A stretch of 64,000 nt of DNA from UBA4742 sp002403895 (GTDB lineage Bacteria; Actinomycetota; Acidimicrobiia; Acidimicrobiales; Acidimicrobilacustridaceae), in assembly GCA_036823295.1 (NCBI GenBank), contig DAISGD010000008.1, positions 17,772 to 81,771 of the forward strand, read 5' to 3'. The notes under the pieces were generated by a model. The model saw only the letters and a program-made list of their open reading frames with translations, was not told the origin of the DNA and searched no databases. The first letter of the stretch is position 1, and every line of letters begins with the position of its first letter. Of the stretch, positions 8,618-16,774 are shown in pieces. A program made the position numbers and the translations under genes.

Positions 8618-8884
8618 TCAGAGGGAGACGGCGGTCTCGCCGACCTGACCGACGGGGTCGCCGACGTTGACCACCTCGGTGACCCCGGGGACCCGGTCCT
8701 TGAGGATCCGCTCGATGCCCGCCTTGAGCGTCACCGTCGAAGCGGGGCACGAGACACATGCGCCGATGAGTTCCACGGTGACGACGCCCGAGGGCTCGTC
8801 CACGTCGATCAGCATGATGTCGCCGTTGTCGGCCTGGATGGCCGGGCGGATCGCCTCGATGGTCTGCTCTACCTGAGCCCGCAA
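8618..8884 (-). CDS. NifU-like (Nfu-type) iron-sulfur scaffold protein
   Basis: An 88-residue protein made only of the NifU C-terminal domain. The cluster-binding CxxC is Cys43-Cys46 in GACVSCPAS; TLKAGIERILKDRVPGVTEV is typical of the family, as is the N-terminal helix VEQTIEAIRPAIQADNGDI. It would carry or deliver Fe-S clusters in the cytoplasm. The start proposed is TTG at 8884, because AGGAG lies eight bases upstream and the family begins at this helix; the frame remains open to 8977 but that part looks non-coding. It is convergent with the second TPR gene, 19 bases away. Confidence 0.88.
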   Translation of the reverse strand: MRAQVEQTIEAIRPAIQADNGDIMLIDVDEPSGVVTVELIGACVSCPASTVTLKAGIERILKDRVPGVTEVVNVGDPVGQVGETAVSL

Positions 8885-9091
8885 CGTGGGTCTCCTGTGC
8901 GTGAATATCGGTGGTGCCGGGACGTCGCATGGTCGCGCAACGCCGGCTTCGGGTAAAGCTCGCCGGTCACCCGGCACCGATGGTCAACCCCGAAGACCCC
9001 GCCGGTGTTCCCGACCGCGTCCCCGACCGAGGGCCGCCCACCCCCGCTCCCGCGCAGGCCCGGGGCGACCCGATCGCGCGACACTGGGTCG

Positions 9092-9307
9092 GTGCTGACC
9101 ACCGCCTTCATCGTGCTCGCCCATCAGGGCGGCTGGGACGAGATGCTGATGGTGCTCACCCCCATCGCCGTGTTCGCCCTGCTCCTGAAGCTGGCGAACT
9201 CCCGGGCGAAAGCGGCCCAGGCCGCCCGCGAGGCGGCGGGCCAGCCGGCGACACAATCGGCGGCCCAGCCCGACCCGGACAGTTCCCGAGAGAGCCCCCA
9301 GATCTGA
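9092..9307 (+). CDS. Small membrane protein of unknown function
   Basis: A 71-residue product if started at GTG 9092 (the frame is open from 9005). A single hydrophobic segment (about residues 18-34, LMVLTPIAVFALLLKLA) is followed by an Ala/Gln/Pro-rich, mostly polar tail. I do not recognise a family. The frame is preferred over the others because it contains the only membrane-like segment and ends exactly where an inverted repeat begins. It is convergent with murA. Moderate confidence only. Confidence 0.5.
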   Translation: MLTTAFIVLAHQGGWDEMLMVLTPIAVFALLLKLANSRAKAAQAAREAAGQPATQSAAQPDPDSSRESPQI

Positions 9308-9344
9308 AGCCAAAACCACCTCCTCGTGGGTTCCAGCTTCAGAT
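9302..9344. terminator. Two-tier hairpin between convergent genes, copy 1 of a repeated element
   Basis: Arms ATCTGAAGC (9302-9310) and GCTTCAGAT (9336-9344) are perfectly complementary over 9 bp; inside, CCAC (9316-9319) pairs with GTGG (9326-9329). It overlaps the stop of the small membrane gene and precedes the end of murA, the place of a bidirectional terminator. The 13 bases CTGAAGCCAAAAC (9304-9316) recur exactly in a similar hairpin at 44173-44219. Confidence 0.6.
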
Positions 9345-9371
9345 TTCGTGAGGGGGGCTGGCGCCGGTGAC

Positions 9372-10640
9372 TCAGGCCCGGCTGACGTCGGCTCCGAGGC
9401 CGGCCAGCTTTTCGACGAAGCACTCGTAGCCGCGATCGATGTGGTGGGCATCGGACACCACCGTCTCGCCGTCGGCTCGCAGAGCGGCTACCACCAAGGC
9501 GGCACCCGCCCGGATGTCATGGGCTCGCACCGGAGCGCCCGAGAGCCGATCCAAGCCGCGAACGAGGGCGTGATGGCCCTCGGTGCGGATGTCGGCTCCC
9601 ATCCGCACCAGCTCGTCGATGTAGCGGAAGCGACCGGAAAAGATGTTCTCGGTGACGATCCCCACCCCGTCGGCGGTGGTGAGCAGCGACACGAAGAAGG
9701 GCTTGTAGTCAGTGGCCAGGCCCGGATACGGCAGCGTCGACACGTCGACGGAGCGGAGACGGCCCGGGGCCATAGCCCACACCCCGTCAGTCACGGGGGA
9801 GATACGCATCCCCATCTCCCCCAGCTTCTGCACGAGCATGTCCATGTGGTCAGCCCGAGCGCCGGCCAGGGTGATCTCGCCTCCGGCCGACCCAAGTGCG
9901 GCCAGGAACGTCGCCGCCTCGATTCGGTCGGGCACCACGCGGTGTTCGACAGGGGCCAGGCGCTCGACGCCCTCGATAGTGATCGTCGAGCTCCCCGCCC
10001 CCAGCACGTGTGCCCCCATACGGTCGAGGAAAGCGGCCAGGTCGGCGATCTCGGGCTCGCGGGCGGCGTTGTCGATGACCGTGGTCCCCTTGGCCAGGAC
10101 CGCGGCCATGAGCGCGTTCTCCGTGGCACCCACGCTGGGGAACTCGAGCAGGATCCGGGTGCCGTTGAGCCCGTCGGTCGTTGCCTCGATGTATCCGTGC
10201 GCCGACTCGAATCGGGCACCCAACTGTTCGAGCCCGCGCAGGTGCATGTCGATGGGTCGTGGCCCGAAGTCGTCGCCGCCGGGGAGGGCCACCCGCGCCC
10301 GGCCGAATCGGGCCAGCAGCGGGCCGAGCACCACGATGGAGGCCCGCATCCGCTCGACCAGCTCGTAGGGGGCCTCGGGCACGATGCCGGGGGGATGGTG
10401 GATGGTGAGCTCGTGGGCATCACTACGGGTCACCGTCATGCCCATCGACGCCAGCAGATCGCCCATGTGTTCGACATCGGAGATGGCCGGCACGTTGCGC
10501 AGGACGTACGTGCCCTCGGCCAGGCAGGTGGCGGCCATCAGCTTGAGCACCGAGTTCTTGGCCCCTCCGATGGTCACGATGCCCGACAACGGTCCACCGG
10601 GCCGCACCACGATGCGATCGGCCGACCCGGGGCTGTCCAT
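9372..10640 (-). CDS. murA: UDP-N-acetylglucosamine 1-carboxyvinyltransferase with Asp in the active-site loop
   Basis: A 422-residue enolpyruvyl transferase that makes UDP-GlcNAc-enolpyruvate, the first committed step of peptidoglycan synthesis in the cytoplasm. GGAKNSVLKLMAA (residues 25-37) supplies the conserved Lys-Asn pair, and MRASIVVLGPLLARFG is diagnostic. The flexible active-site loop reads LPGGDDFGPRP: residue 123, where most bacteria have the fosfomycin-reactive Cys, is Asp, as in the naturally fosfomycin-resistant mycobacterial enzyme. Length and ATG start are normal. It is monocistronic here, divergent from the MFS gene after a 62-base spacer. Confidence 0.96.
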   Translation of the reverse strand: MDSPGSADRIVVRPGGPLSGIVTIGGAKNSVLKLMAATCLAEGTYVLRNVPAISDVEHMGDLLASMGMTVTRSDAHELTIHHPPGIVPEAPYELVERMRASIVVLGPLLARFGRARVALPGGDDFGPRPIDMHLRGLEQLGARFESAHGYIEATTDGLNGTRILLEFPSVGATENALMAAVLAKGTTVIDNAAREPEIADLAAFLDRMGAHVLGAGSSTITIEGVERLAPVEHRVVPDRIEAATFLAALGSAGGEITLAGARADHMDMLVQKLGEMGMRISPVTDGVWAMAPGRLRSVDVSTLPYPGLATDYKPFFVSLLTTADGVGIVTENIFSGRFRYIDELVRMGADIRTEGHHALVRGLDRLSGAPVRAHDIRAGAALVVAALRADGETVVSDAHHIDRGYECFVEKLAGLGADVSRA

Positions 10641-10702
10641 GCCGCTCAGTATGCTCCGCCTGGTCAGCCCGGCGAAGTCGATCGGATCAAGGAACCGCTC
10701 TC

Positions 10703-12358
10703 GTGTCCAAGGTCGTGACCACCCACGTCGTGCCCCCGGACGCCGTCGCCGACTACCTACAGCCCCGCGACGGCCTCGTCGTCGAAGCGGCGGCCGGCGA
10801 CGGGCATTTCGTCCTGGGCCGCGGCCCGTTCACCGAGTACGAGCGGATCGTCTCCATCGGGTCCGCGGACGTTGACGGCGAGCGGGGAGACCACGACGGT
10901 CAGGTCACCGTGACCGAGACCATCGTCTACCGGATCGCGGTGCCGATCTGGGGCTTCCTGTTCGCTCGTCCGGTGCGCCGGGCGCTGCGCAACCCCAGCC
11001 CTACCCCGCGACGAGCGTGGTGGATGCCTCCCGACCACCTCGATGCCCGAGCGGCCAGCGGATTGTCGTTGCTGTGTGTGTTCTCCGTCCTGGGGGGCTA
11101 CCTGGGGACGTTGCTCTCCCAGACCAACACGTTCTTCAAGGAGGAGTTCGGCAGCACCGACGGCCAAATCGGCACCATGTTGGCGGTGGTCCGGATCGGG
11201 GCCCTGCTGGCGCTGGCCGTGGTCGCCCTGGCTGACCGCCGGGGGCGACGCTGGGTGCTGTTGGGCTCCGCGTTGGCCGGGTGCGTCATCACCGCCACCG
11301 GGGCGCTCGCCCCCAGTCTGGTGTGGCTGGGGATCAGCCAGACGCTCGCCCGGGCCTTCGCCACCGCGCTGATCCTCGTCATCAGCATCATGGCGGTGGA
11401 AGAGATGCCGGCGGGCTCGCGTGCCTTCGCGGTGTCGCTACTCACCGCCAGCGCCGCGCTGGGTGGCGGGATGTGCGTGATGTTGCTGAGCGTCGCCGGC
11501 CTCGGTGAGGCGGCCTGGCGGGTGCTGTTCGTTGTGCCCCTGGCGGCCATCCCCGCCGTCGTCCGCCTCGGGCGGCGCATCCCCGAGACGCACCGTTTCA
11601 CCACCGCCGATGCCCGAGGGTCGACCGGCGGTGGCGCCGACAGCCCCGGCGACGGCGCCGCGCCGAGGAGGTGGTGGCGCATCCCCAAGGGTCTCGACCG
11701 GGGCCGGCTCGCGCTGTTGTCGGTATCGGGTCTGGCGCTCGCCGTGTTCGCCATTCCGGCGTCGGCGTTCCTCAACGAGTACCTGCGTACCGAACGTCAT
11801 TTCTCGACCGGCGCCATCATCGTGTTCCAGCTGGCCACCAACACCCCGGGCGGAGTCGGCATCGTGGTCGGCGGCAAGCTGGCCGATCGCCGTGGCCGCC
11901 GGCTCGTGGGGGCGGTGGGGCTGGCCGCCGGCGTCGGCTTCTCGCTGGCCACCTACCTGGTGGCGGGCTGGTCGATCTGGCTGTTCTCCCTGCTGGCCTC
12001 ACTGATCGGCGCCATGGCCATCCCCGCGTTGGCGGTGTATGGCCCGGAGCTGTTCCCCACTCACCTGCGGGGCTCGGCCAACGGCATCATCAACCTGGCC
12101 AGCGTGGTGGGCAGCGCCGTCGGGTTGCTCCTGGCCGGTCGCCTGGCCGACCAGATGTCGTCATTGGGGCCGGCCATGGCCGTGCTCGCCCTCGGGCCGC
12201 TCGTGGTGATCGGCCTGGTGCTCCTGCGCTACCCGGAGACGGCATCGGTAGAGCTCGAGCACCTCAACCCCGACGACGCGCCGCTGTCGCGCGAACTGCT
12301 GGCCCTCGACGGCCTCGACCTGTTGCCCCAGCGCTACCCACCCCACACCAATGAGTAG
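10703..12358 (+). CDS. Major facilitator superfamily transporter with ~115-residue N-terminal extension
   Basis: A 551-residue MFS permease. From about residue 120 there are some twelve hydrophobic segments; the loop 2-3 motif appears as LADRRGRRW in the first half and KLADRRGRR in the second, and the C-terminal half has PELFPTHLRGSANG, a pattern seen in sugar and aromatic-acid transporters. The first ~115 residues are soluble and contain VVEAAAGDGHFVLGRGPFTEYERI, which I do not recognise; such an extension is unusual. The GTG start at 10703 is preceded by AAGGAA at a suitable distance. Substrate unknown. Confidence 0.85.
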   Translation: MSKVVTTHVVPPDAVADYLQPRDGLVVEAAAGDGHFVLGRGPFTEYERIVSIGSADVDGERGDHDGQVTVTETIVYRIAVPIWGFLFARPVRRALRNPSPTPRRAWWMPPDHLDARAASGLSLLCVFSVLGGYLGTLLSQTNTFFKEEFGSTDGQIGTMLAVVRIGALLALAVVALADRRGRRWVLLGSALAGCVITATGALAPSLVWLGISQTLARAFATALILVISIMAVEEMPAGSRAFAVSLLTASAALGGGMCVMLLSVAGLGEAAWRVLFVVPLAAIPAVVRLGRRIPETHRFTTADARGSTGGGADSPGDGAAPRRWWRIPKGLDRGRLALLSVSGLALAVFAIPASAFLNEYLRTERHFSTGAIIVFQLATNTPGGVGIVVGGKLADRRGRRLVGAVGLAAGVGFSLATYLVAGWSIWLFSLLASLIGAMAIPALAVYGPELFPTHLRGSANGIINLASVVGSAVGLLLAGRLADQMSSLGPAMAVLALGPLVVIGLVLLRYPETASVELEHLNPDDAPLSRELLALDGLDLLPQRYPPHTNE

Positions 12359-12434
12359 CGACGCGCGGCCCAGAGCCGGGCAACGCGGGGGGCGACCCCA
12401 GAGCGAGAGGTCGGGGCCGGTAGCATCAACGTTC

Positions 12435-13250
12435 GTGCGTAGCCGAGCCCGCTTCTTGTCCGCCCTGGTTGTCGTCGCCGCCATCGCCCTCGCTGGCTGT
12501 GGTACCAAGGACAGCCCCAGCCTGGGGGCCAGCGCGGCTACGACTCCGGACGGTGCCATCACGCCGGACCAACCGTCCGATCCATCAGCGAAGGCGAACT
12601 GCAACCAGCTGCCGGCCGGCGAGAGTGCGGTGGTCACCGCCGCCAACGAAGGGCAGCTCGCCATCTACGACCAGGCCGGTGCGACAACCCCGGTCAAGAC
12701 CATGACCAACCCCCGGCTCATCAACAACGATCCGAACGCCAAGGTGCCGGTGGTCTTCCTGGTCAAGGACATCCCCGACGACCAGAACTGCCTGTGGGTT
12801 CAGGTGTATCTCCCCGAGCGCCCCAACGGCAGCACCGGGTGGGTCAAGGCCACCGACGTGACCCGGGCCAGCAACCCGTACCGGATCCAGGTGATGCTCA
12901 ACGAGTTCAAGCTGATGGTGTTCAAGGACGACCAGCAGATCAACGAGATCGCCATCGGAGTGGCCAAGGACAACACGCCGACCCCCGGTGGCCTCTACTA
13001 CACGACCGAGCTGATCAAGACCCCGGACCCGTCAGGCGCCTACGGGCCCTATGCATTCGGACTGTCGGGCTTCTCGGACAAGCTGACCACGTTCAACGGC
13101 GGGCCGGGCCAGCTCGGCATCCATGGCACCAACCAGCCCAATGCCCTCGGGACGAAGGTCAGCCACGGCTGCATCCGCATGAGCAACGAGAACATCACTG
13201 CCCTGGCTCAGATGCTCCCCCTCGGCACCCCAGTCCAAGTCAGCACCTAA
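12435..13250 (+). CDS. L,D-transpeptidase lipoprotein (YkuD domain)
   Basis: A 271-residue exported protein. The N terminus is a lipoprotein signal (RFLSALVVVAAIALAGC) with the lipobox LAGC. A linker and an SH3-like region (about residues 50-145, ending in GSTGWVKATDVTRA) precede a YkuD catalytic domain from about 150, with the signature IHGTNQPNALG and SHGCIRMSNENI, where the Cys is the nucleophile. By family it forms 3-3 cross-links in peptidoglycan or attaches proteins to it. The GTG at 12435 is chosen because it begins the signal peptide; the frame is open upstream. It is convergent, 31 bases apart, with a second, different L,D-transpeptidase. Confidence 0.9.
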   Translation: MRSRARFLSALVVVAAIALAGCGTKDSPSLGASAATTPDGAITPDQPSDPSAKANCNQLPAGESAVVTAANEGQLAIYDQAGATTPVKTMTNPRLINNDPNAKVPVVFLVKDIPDDQNCLWVQVYLPERPNGSTGWVKATDVTRASNPYRIQVMLNEFKLMVFKDDQQINEIAIGVAKDNTPTPGGLYYTTELIKTPDPSGAYGPYAFGLSGFSDKLTTFNGGPGQLGIHGTNQPNALGTKVSHGCIRMSNENITALAQMLPLGTPVQVST

Positions 13251-13281
13251 GCGCACGGCGAACAACTCGGAGGAGGGACGG

Positions 13282-14451
13282 TCAGTTCGCCCAGTTGGCC
13301 CAGGGGATCTGCCAGTCGCCGATGCCGTTCGTGGGCTCCAGCTGCTCGGGTGAACCCACCACCTCCACCACGTCGCCGGTCCACGAGAAGTTGTAGAACC
13401 ACTCGGCATCGGTAGGCGAGGCATTGACGCAGCCGTGCGAGACGTTGGCCCGGCCCTGCGAGTCGACCGACCACGGCGCGGCGTGCACGAACTCGCCGCT
13501 GTTGGAGATGCGCACGTTCCATTCCACCGTCTCGTAGTACCCGTCGGGCGAGTTGCGGGGGATCCCGACCGTGGCCGAATCCATCGTCGTGGTCCTGAGT
13601 TTCTCGTTGGTGACGTGAATGCCGCTCTTGGTGGGGTACTTGGTATTGCCGGTCGAGACCGGGAACATCTTCACCACGGCGCCGTTGTTGGTGACGGCCA
13701 TCTGGTGCGTCTGGGTGTCGACCTTGCTGACGTGGGCGTCACCGATGCTGTAGTTGGTGGTGACATCCTTGACCCCCCACGCGCCACCCCCCGCGTTGTA
13801 TCCAGCCACCGCGGCCTTCACCGTCACCTTGGTGCCGGCAGTCCAGTACACGGCTGGCCGCCAGTGCAGTTCCTTGTCGGAGAACCACCGCCACGCGCCG
13901 TTCTGGGCCGGGCTCGAGGTGACGGTCAGATGCTTGACGAACGCAGCCCGATCGGCGGGCGCCACCGCGACGCTGAGCTTGACCACGACCGGCATCCCCA
14001 CGCCCACGGTGGCGTTGTCGCCCGGCGACAGGGTGGCCTTGAACACGATGGACGGACCCCCGGTGGTGAACTCCCACTGCTGGGGGGTGGTGCCACCGGA
14101 CGTGTCGACCACGGTGGCGGCCACCTGGTAGGTCGTGGACGGAACCAGCGTGCCGGTGCTGGCCCATGACGTCGCGTCCGGGGTGAGCTTGCCGGCCAGC
14201 GGTCCATCGGGGGCGCTCACCGACACCGCCGAGAGCGTCCCCTCCGTCACCGAGATCGTCACCGGCTTATCGAGGGATGCCTCAGTGGCCCCCGGGATGG
14301 GAACGGCCGTGAGATTCACGGGCAACACGGTCGCGGTGGTGGCCGCCCTCTCACCCCCGTCGATGCCCAACCCGCCACACGCCGACAGCACGAGCGCGCC
14401 AGCCACGAGCAGCGCAGGCCACAGGGCACGGGGTAATGGTGAGCCAGTCAC
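13282..14451 (-). CDS. L,D-transpeptidase of the mycobacterial LdtB (Mt2) type
   Basis: A 389-residue lipoprotein: signal PALLVAGALVLSACGG with lipobox LSAC, two Ig-like domains (about residues 50-240; TTYQVAATVVDTSGGTTPQQWEF lies within), then a YkuD domain with HAAPWSVDSQGRANVSHGCVNAS (catalytic Cys in SHGC) and the C-terminal subdomain DAEWFYNFSWTGDVVEVVGS, ending in Trp-rich GDWQIPWANWAN. This arrangement and ending match LdtMt2, the main 3-3 cross-linking enzyme of mycobacteria, which is sensitive to carbapenems. The start is GTG at 14451. It runs convergent with the simpler transpeptidase. Confidence 0.93.
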   Translation of the reverse strand: MTGSPLPRALWPALLVAGALVLSACGGLGIDGGERAATTATVLPVNLTAVPIPGATEASLDKPVTISVTEGTLSAVSVSAPDGPLAGKLTPDATSWASTGTLVPSTTYQVAATVVDTSGGTTPQQWEFTTGGPSIVFKATLSPGDNATVGVGMPVVVKLSVAVAPADRAAFVKHLTVTSSPAQNGAWRWFSDKELHWRPAVYWTAGTKVTVKAAVAGYNAGGGAWGVKDVTTNYSIGDAHVSKVDTQTHQMAVTNNGAVVKMFPVSTGNTKYPTKSGIHVTNEKLRTTTMDSATVGIPRNSPDGYYETVEWNVRISNSGEFVHAAPWSVDSQGRANVSHGCVNASPTDAEWFYNFSWTGDVVEVVGSPEQLEPTNGIGDWQIPWANWAN

Positions 14452-14520
14452 AACCCGCTATTCTGCCCCGCCGGCGACGAAAGAGCACGGCGGGCCACGA
14501 CCATCGCAGGGTCGCCGCGC

Positions 14521-15120
14521 TCAGCGAAGGCTGGCCAGCCAGTCCACCACCGTGCGGGCGATGGTCTCATCGGCGTTGCGGGGGTCGTGGCCGCCGTCGA
14601 GCCACACCATGGTGACCGGCCCGGGAATGGCCACCACCTCCCACTCGAATTCGGCCGGCGAACCGAACGGGTCCTTGCGCCCCGAGACGAACAGGACGGG
14701 GAGATCAAGGGCACCGAAGTGCTCGGTGCGCAACCGCTCGGGCTTACCCGGCGGGTGGAGCGGATAGCTGAGCAGGACGAGGCCGGCGGCCGGCAGACCC
14801 TCGGCCACGGCCATCGAGCACATGCGCCCGCCGAACGACCGCCCGCCCAGCACCAGCCGACGAGCGGCGATGTGGGCGTCGGCCACCAGGGCCGCGGCCT
14901 CGTCGCGCACCGCGGCCACCGCCACCGGCGCCTTGTCGGGCGCTCGCTTGCCGGCCTTGCGGTAGGGGAAGTCGAAACAGACCGCCGGCAGGGGCGCCAC
15001 CGAATCGGCCACCGCGGTGAGCGTGTGATGGGTCCGGTCGGCACCGGCTCCGGGGGCCAACAACAGCGCTCCAGGTCGGGAACGCCGACGGGGAGGGGCC
15101 GCCGAGGCAGAAGAAACCAT
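14521..15120 (-). CDS. Alpha/beta hydrolase of the TEX30/KANSL3-like (dienelactone hydrolase-related) group
   Basis: A 199-residue compact hydrolase. The nucleophile elbow is GGRSFGG with Ser95; the acid is probably the Asp of VSGRKDPFGS and the base the His of DGGHDPRN. LLLAPGAGADRTHHTL near the N terminus provides the oxyanion turn typical of this group. The substrate is unknown. Its ATG overlaps the stop of the upstream J-domain gene by one base (TGATG), so the two are translationally coupled. Confidence 0.85.
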   Translation of the reverse strand: MVSSASAAPPRRRSRPGALLLAPGAGADRTHHTLTAVADSVAPLPAVCFDFPYRKAGKRAPDKAPVAVAAVRDEAAALVADAHIAARRLVLGGRSFGGRMCSMAVAEGLPAAGLVLLSYPLHPPGKPERLRTEHFGALDLPVLFVSGRKDPFGSPAEFEWEVVAIPGPVTMVWLDGGHDPRNADETIARTVVDWLASLR

Positions 15121-15842
15121 CAGCCGAGGAGGACCCGGCGGGCCTCGGTCAGCTCGGCGATGCGTTGGGCCGCATCGTCCGACGAGCCTCCGTGGTCAGG
15201 GTGGGCGGACATGAGCTCCTCACGGAACTTTCGTTGCACCTCACCCCGGGGTACCCGTCCCCCGTTGCCTTTCCCCCGCACGGCTGGGTCGAGTCCGAGC
15301 ACACCGATGGCCCACGAGACGGGGTTCTCGAAGGCGAACGCCGACAGCGGTCGCCCTCGGCCGACGCCGGCCAGGGTGGCGATCAGCTCACCGTCGATGT
15401 CGCCCTCCCAGCGCACCGCCCGCCGCACCACCTGCATCACGGCTGAGCGCACCGAGCGGTCCAGTCGGCCGGCGGCGTACACCGCGCCCAGCACCTGTTG
15501 AGCCGGTAGTCCGTTGTCGTCGTCGAAGTCGAACGACAGCTCCTCGCCGTGGCCGAGCAGTCGGTGTCGGCTGGGCTGGAGGCCGATCTTGTCTTCCTGA
15601 TAGCGGTAGCGCAGCCGGGGCTGAGGGACGCGACGCCCCTCTTCCAGCTCCGTGGTCAGGCGCATCAGGTCTGGCACCAGGTCCGGATCGATCTCGGCGA
15701 TGTTGTTGGCGACGATGCCGCCCAGGAGGATCCCGCCGAAGCCTGGAGGGGGGTCAGCAGGGAGGTTCATCTTGCCCAGCGAGACCCGCCTGGTCGGCGC
15801 TATCGGGCGCGAGTGATAGACCTCCAGCTCGGCCACGACCAT
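15120..15842 (-). CDS. Protein with C-terminal J domain, function unknown
   Basis: A 240-residue protein (ATG at 15842; a GTG at 15851 is also possible). The last 50 residues have the J-domain pattern VQRKFREELMSAHPDHGGSS followed by AAQRIAELTEARRVLLG: the HPD tripeptide needed to stimulate Hsp70 ATPase is intact. The rest (residues 1-185) is not a DnaJ Gly/Phe or zinc region; it contains ELEVYHSRPIAPTRRVSLGKM and a stretch with LAGVGRGRPLSAFAFENPVSWAIGVLGL that I do not recognise. It heads a two-gene operon with the alpha/beta hydrolase, and its partner Hsp70 is not in the window. Confidence 0.75.
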   Translation of the reverse strand: MVVAELEVYHSRPIAPTRRVSLGKMNLPADPPPGFGGILLGGIVANNIAEIDPDLVPDLMRLTTELEEGRRVPQPRLRYRYQEDKIGLQPSRHRLLGHGEELSFDFDDDNGLPAQQVLGAVYAAGRLDRSVRSAVMQVVRRAVRWEGDIDGELIATLAGVGRGRPLSAFAFENPVSWAIGVLGLDPAVRGKGNGGRVPRGEVQRKFREELMSAHPDHGGSSDDAAQRIAELTEARRVLLG

Positions 15843-15921
15843 GGCTGACACGCTAACCGGCAGTCACCCGAACCCTTCAGTCTGCCTTCGCACACCTCCG
15901 CGCGGCCCCGGAACGGCGACC

Positions 15922-16665
15922 TCAGATGTACTGGCGCAACAGCGCCCGGAACTCGGTGGCGTCCGCGGTGATGAGCTCATCGGAGACGGCGTCGTCCTCG
16001 AGCATGGACTTCAGCCGCAGAGAGCGCTCGATGAGGCCGTTCCAGACCCGCGGCTCGTAGCCGAAGGGTAGGGAACGCCCCTCGATCCGCTCAGCGGCAG
16101 CCACCGCGCCCAGGATGCCGTCGGCGTCCTGCGGGTTGTTGTGCAACCGATCGCAGGCCACGAACATGTCCGACAAGATCTCGGCGGTCTCCAGGCCGTC
16201 GTCGGGGTCGCCGTCGTCGAAGGCGCTGTCCACCGGCCCGAATTCGAGAGAATCGAGTAGCGCCTCCACCCGCTCCTCATCCTCGGCCAGCACCGCCAGA
16301 TCACCCTCGATGTCGAACTCGTAGGGGACCCCCGCCTCTCCCAGCGCGGCAGTCAACACACCGAGTTGGTCCATCGTCCACTCGTTGACCTCGTACACGG
16401 TCTTCTCGGCCTCAGGATCGAGGGCGGCACCCATGGTGGTGTCCACCTCGTCGACCAGTTCATCGACACGGGCCTCCTCGGCCGCATCAACGGCAAGCGT
16501 GGTGCCGGACCAGGCCCGAGCGATGTCGGACCCGGCCAGCAACTGCTCGAGCATCGCCCGAGCTTCGCGCGACCAGTCATGGAGCTCGTAGGTCACCTCG
16601 CCGGACGGCGTCACCTCCTCGCCCGCTTCGTCCTCGGCCTCGTCGAGGTCATCTACGTCTGCCAT
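15922..16665 (-). CDS. Acidic protein with two DUF2007-like repeats
   Basis: A 247-residue, strongly acidic cytoplasmic protein. Two similar units can be seen: VTYELHDWSREARAMLEQLL...TTLAVDAAEEARVDELVDEV (about residues 23-74) and TVYEVNEWTMDQLGVLTAAL...DLAVLAEDEERVEALLDSLE (about 88-141). Each has the beta-alpha-beta-beta-alpha pattern of DUF2007-type putative signal-transducing proteins. The last 90 residues are helical (ILSDMFVACDRLHNNP, then WNGLIERSLRLKSML). No enzymatic motif is visible. It lies between the J-domain gene and the mutase, with about 75-110 bases on either side. Confidence 0.75.
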   Translation of the reverse strand: MADVDDLDEAEDEAGEEVTPSGEVTYELHDWSREARAMLEQLLAGSDIARAWSGTTLAVDAAEEARVDELVDEVDTTMGAALDPEAEKTVYEVNEWTMDQLGVLTAALGEAGVPYEFDIEGDLAVLAEDEERVEALLDSLEFGPVDSAFDDGDPDDGLETAEILSDMFVACDRLHNNPQDADGILGAVAAAERIEGRSLPFGYEPRVWNGLIERSLRLKSMLEDDAVSDELITADATEFRALLRQYI

Positions 16666-16774
16666 GGGCGCATCCTTGCACGCCAGATGGTTCTCACGGT
16701 TGTGCCGGTCTCAGGTGACCCCTGTGGACACATTTCCCTGCCGGAACGGGAACCCGGGCGGGGGGCGGGCGGGC

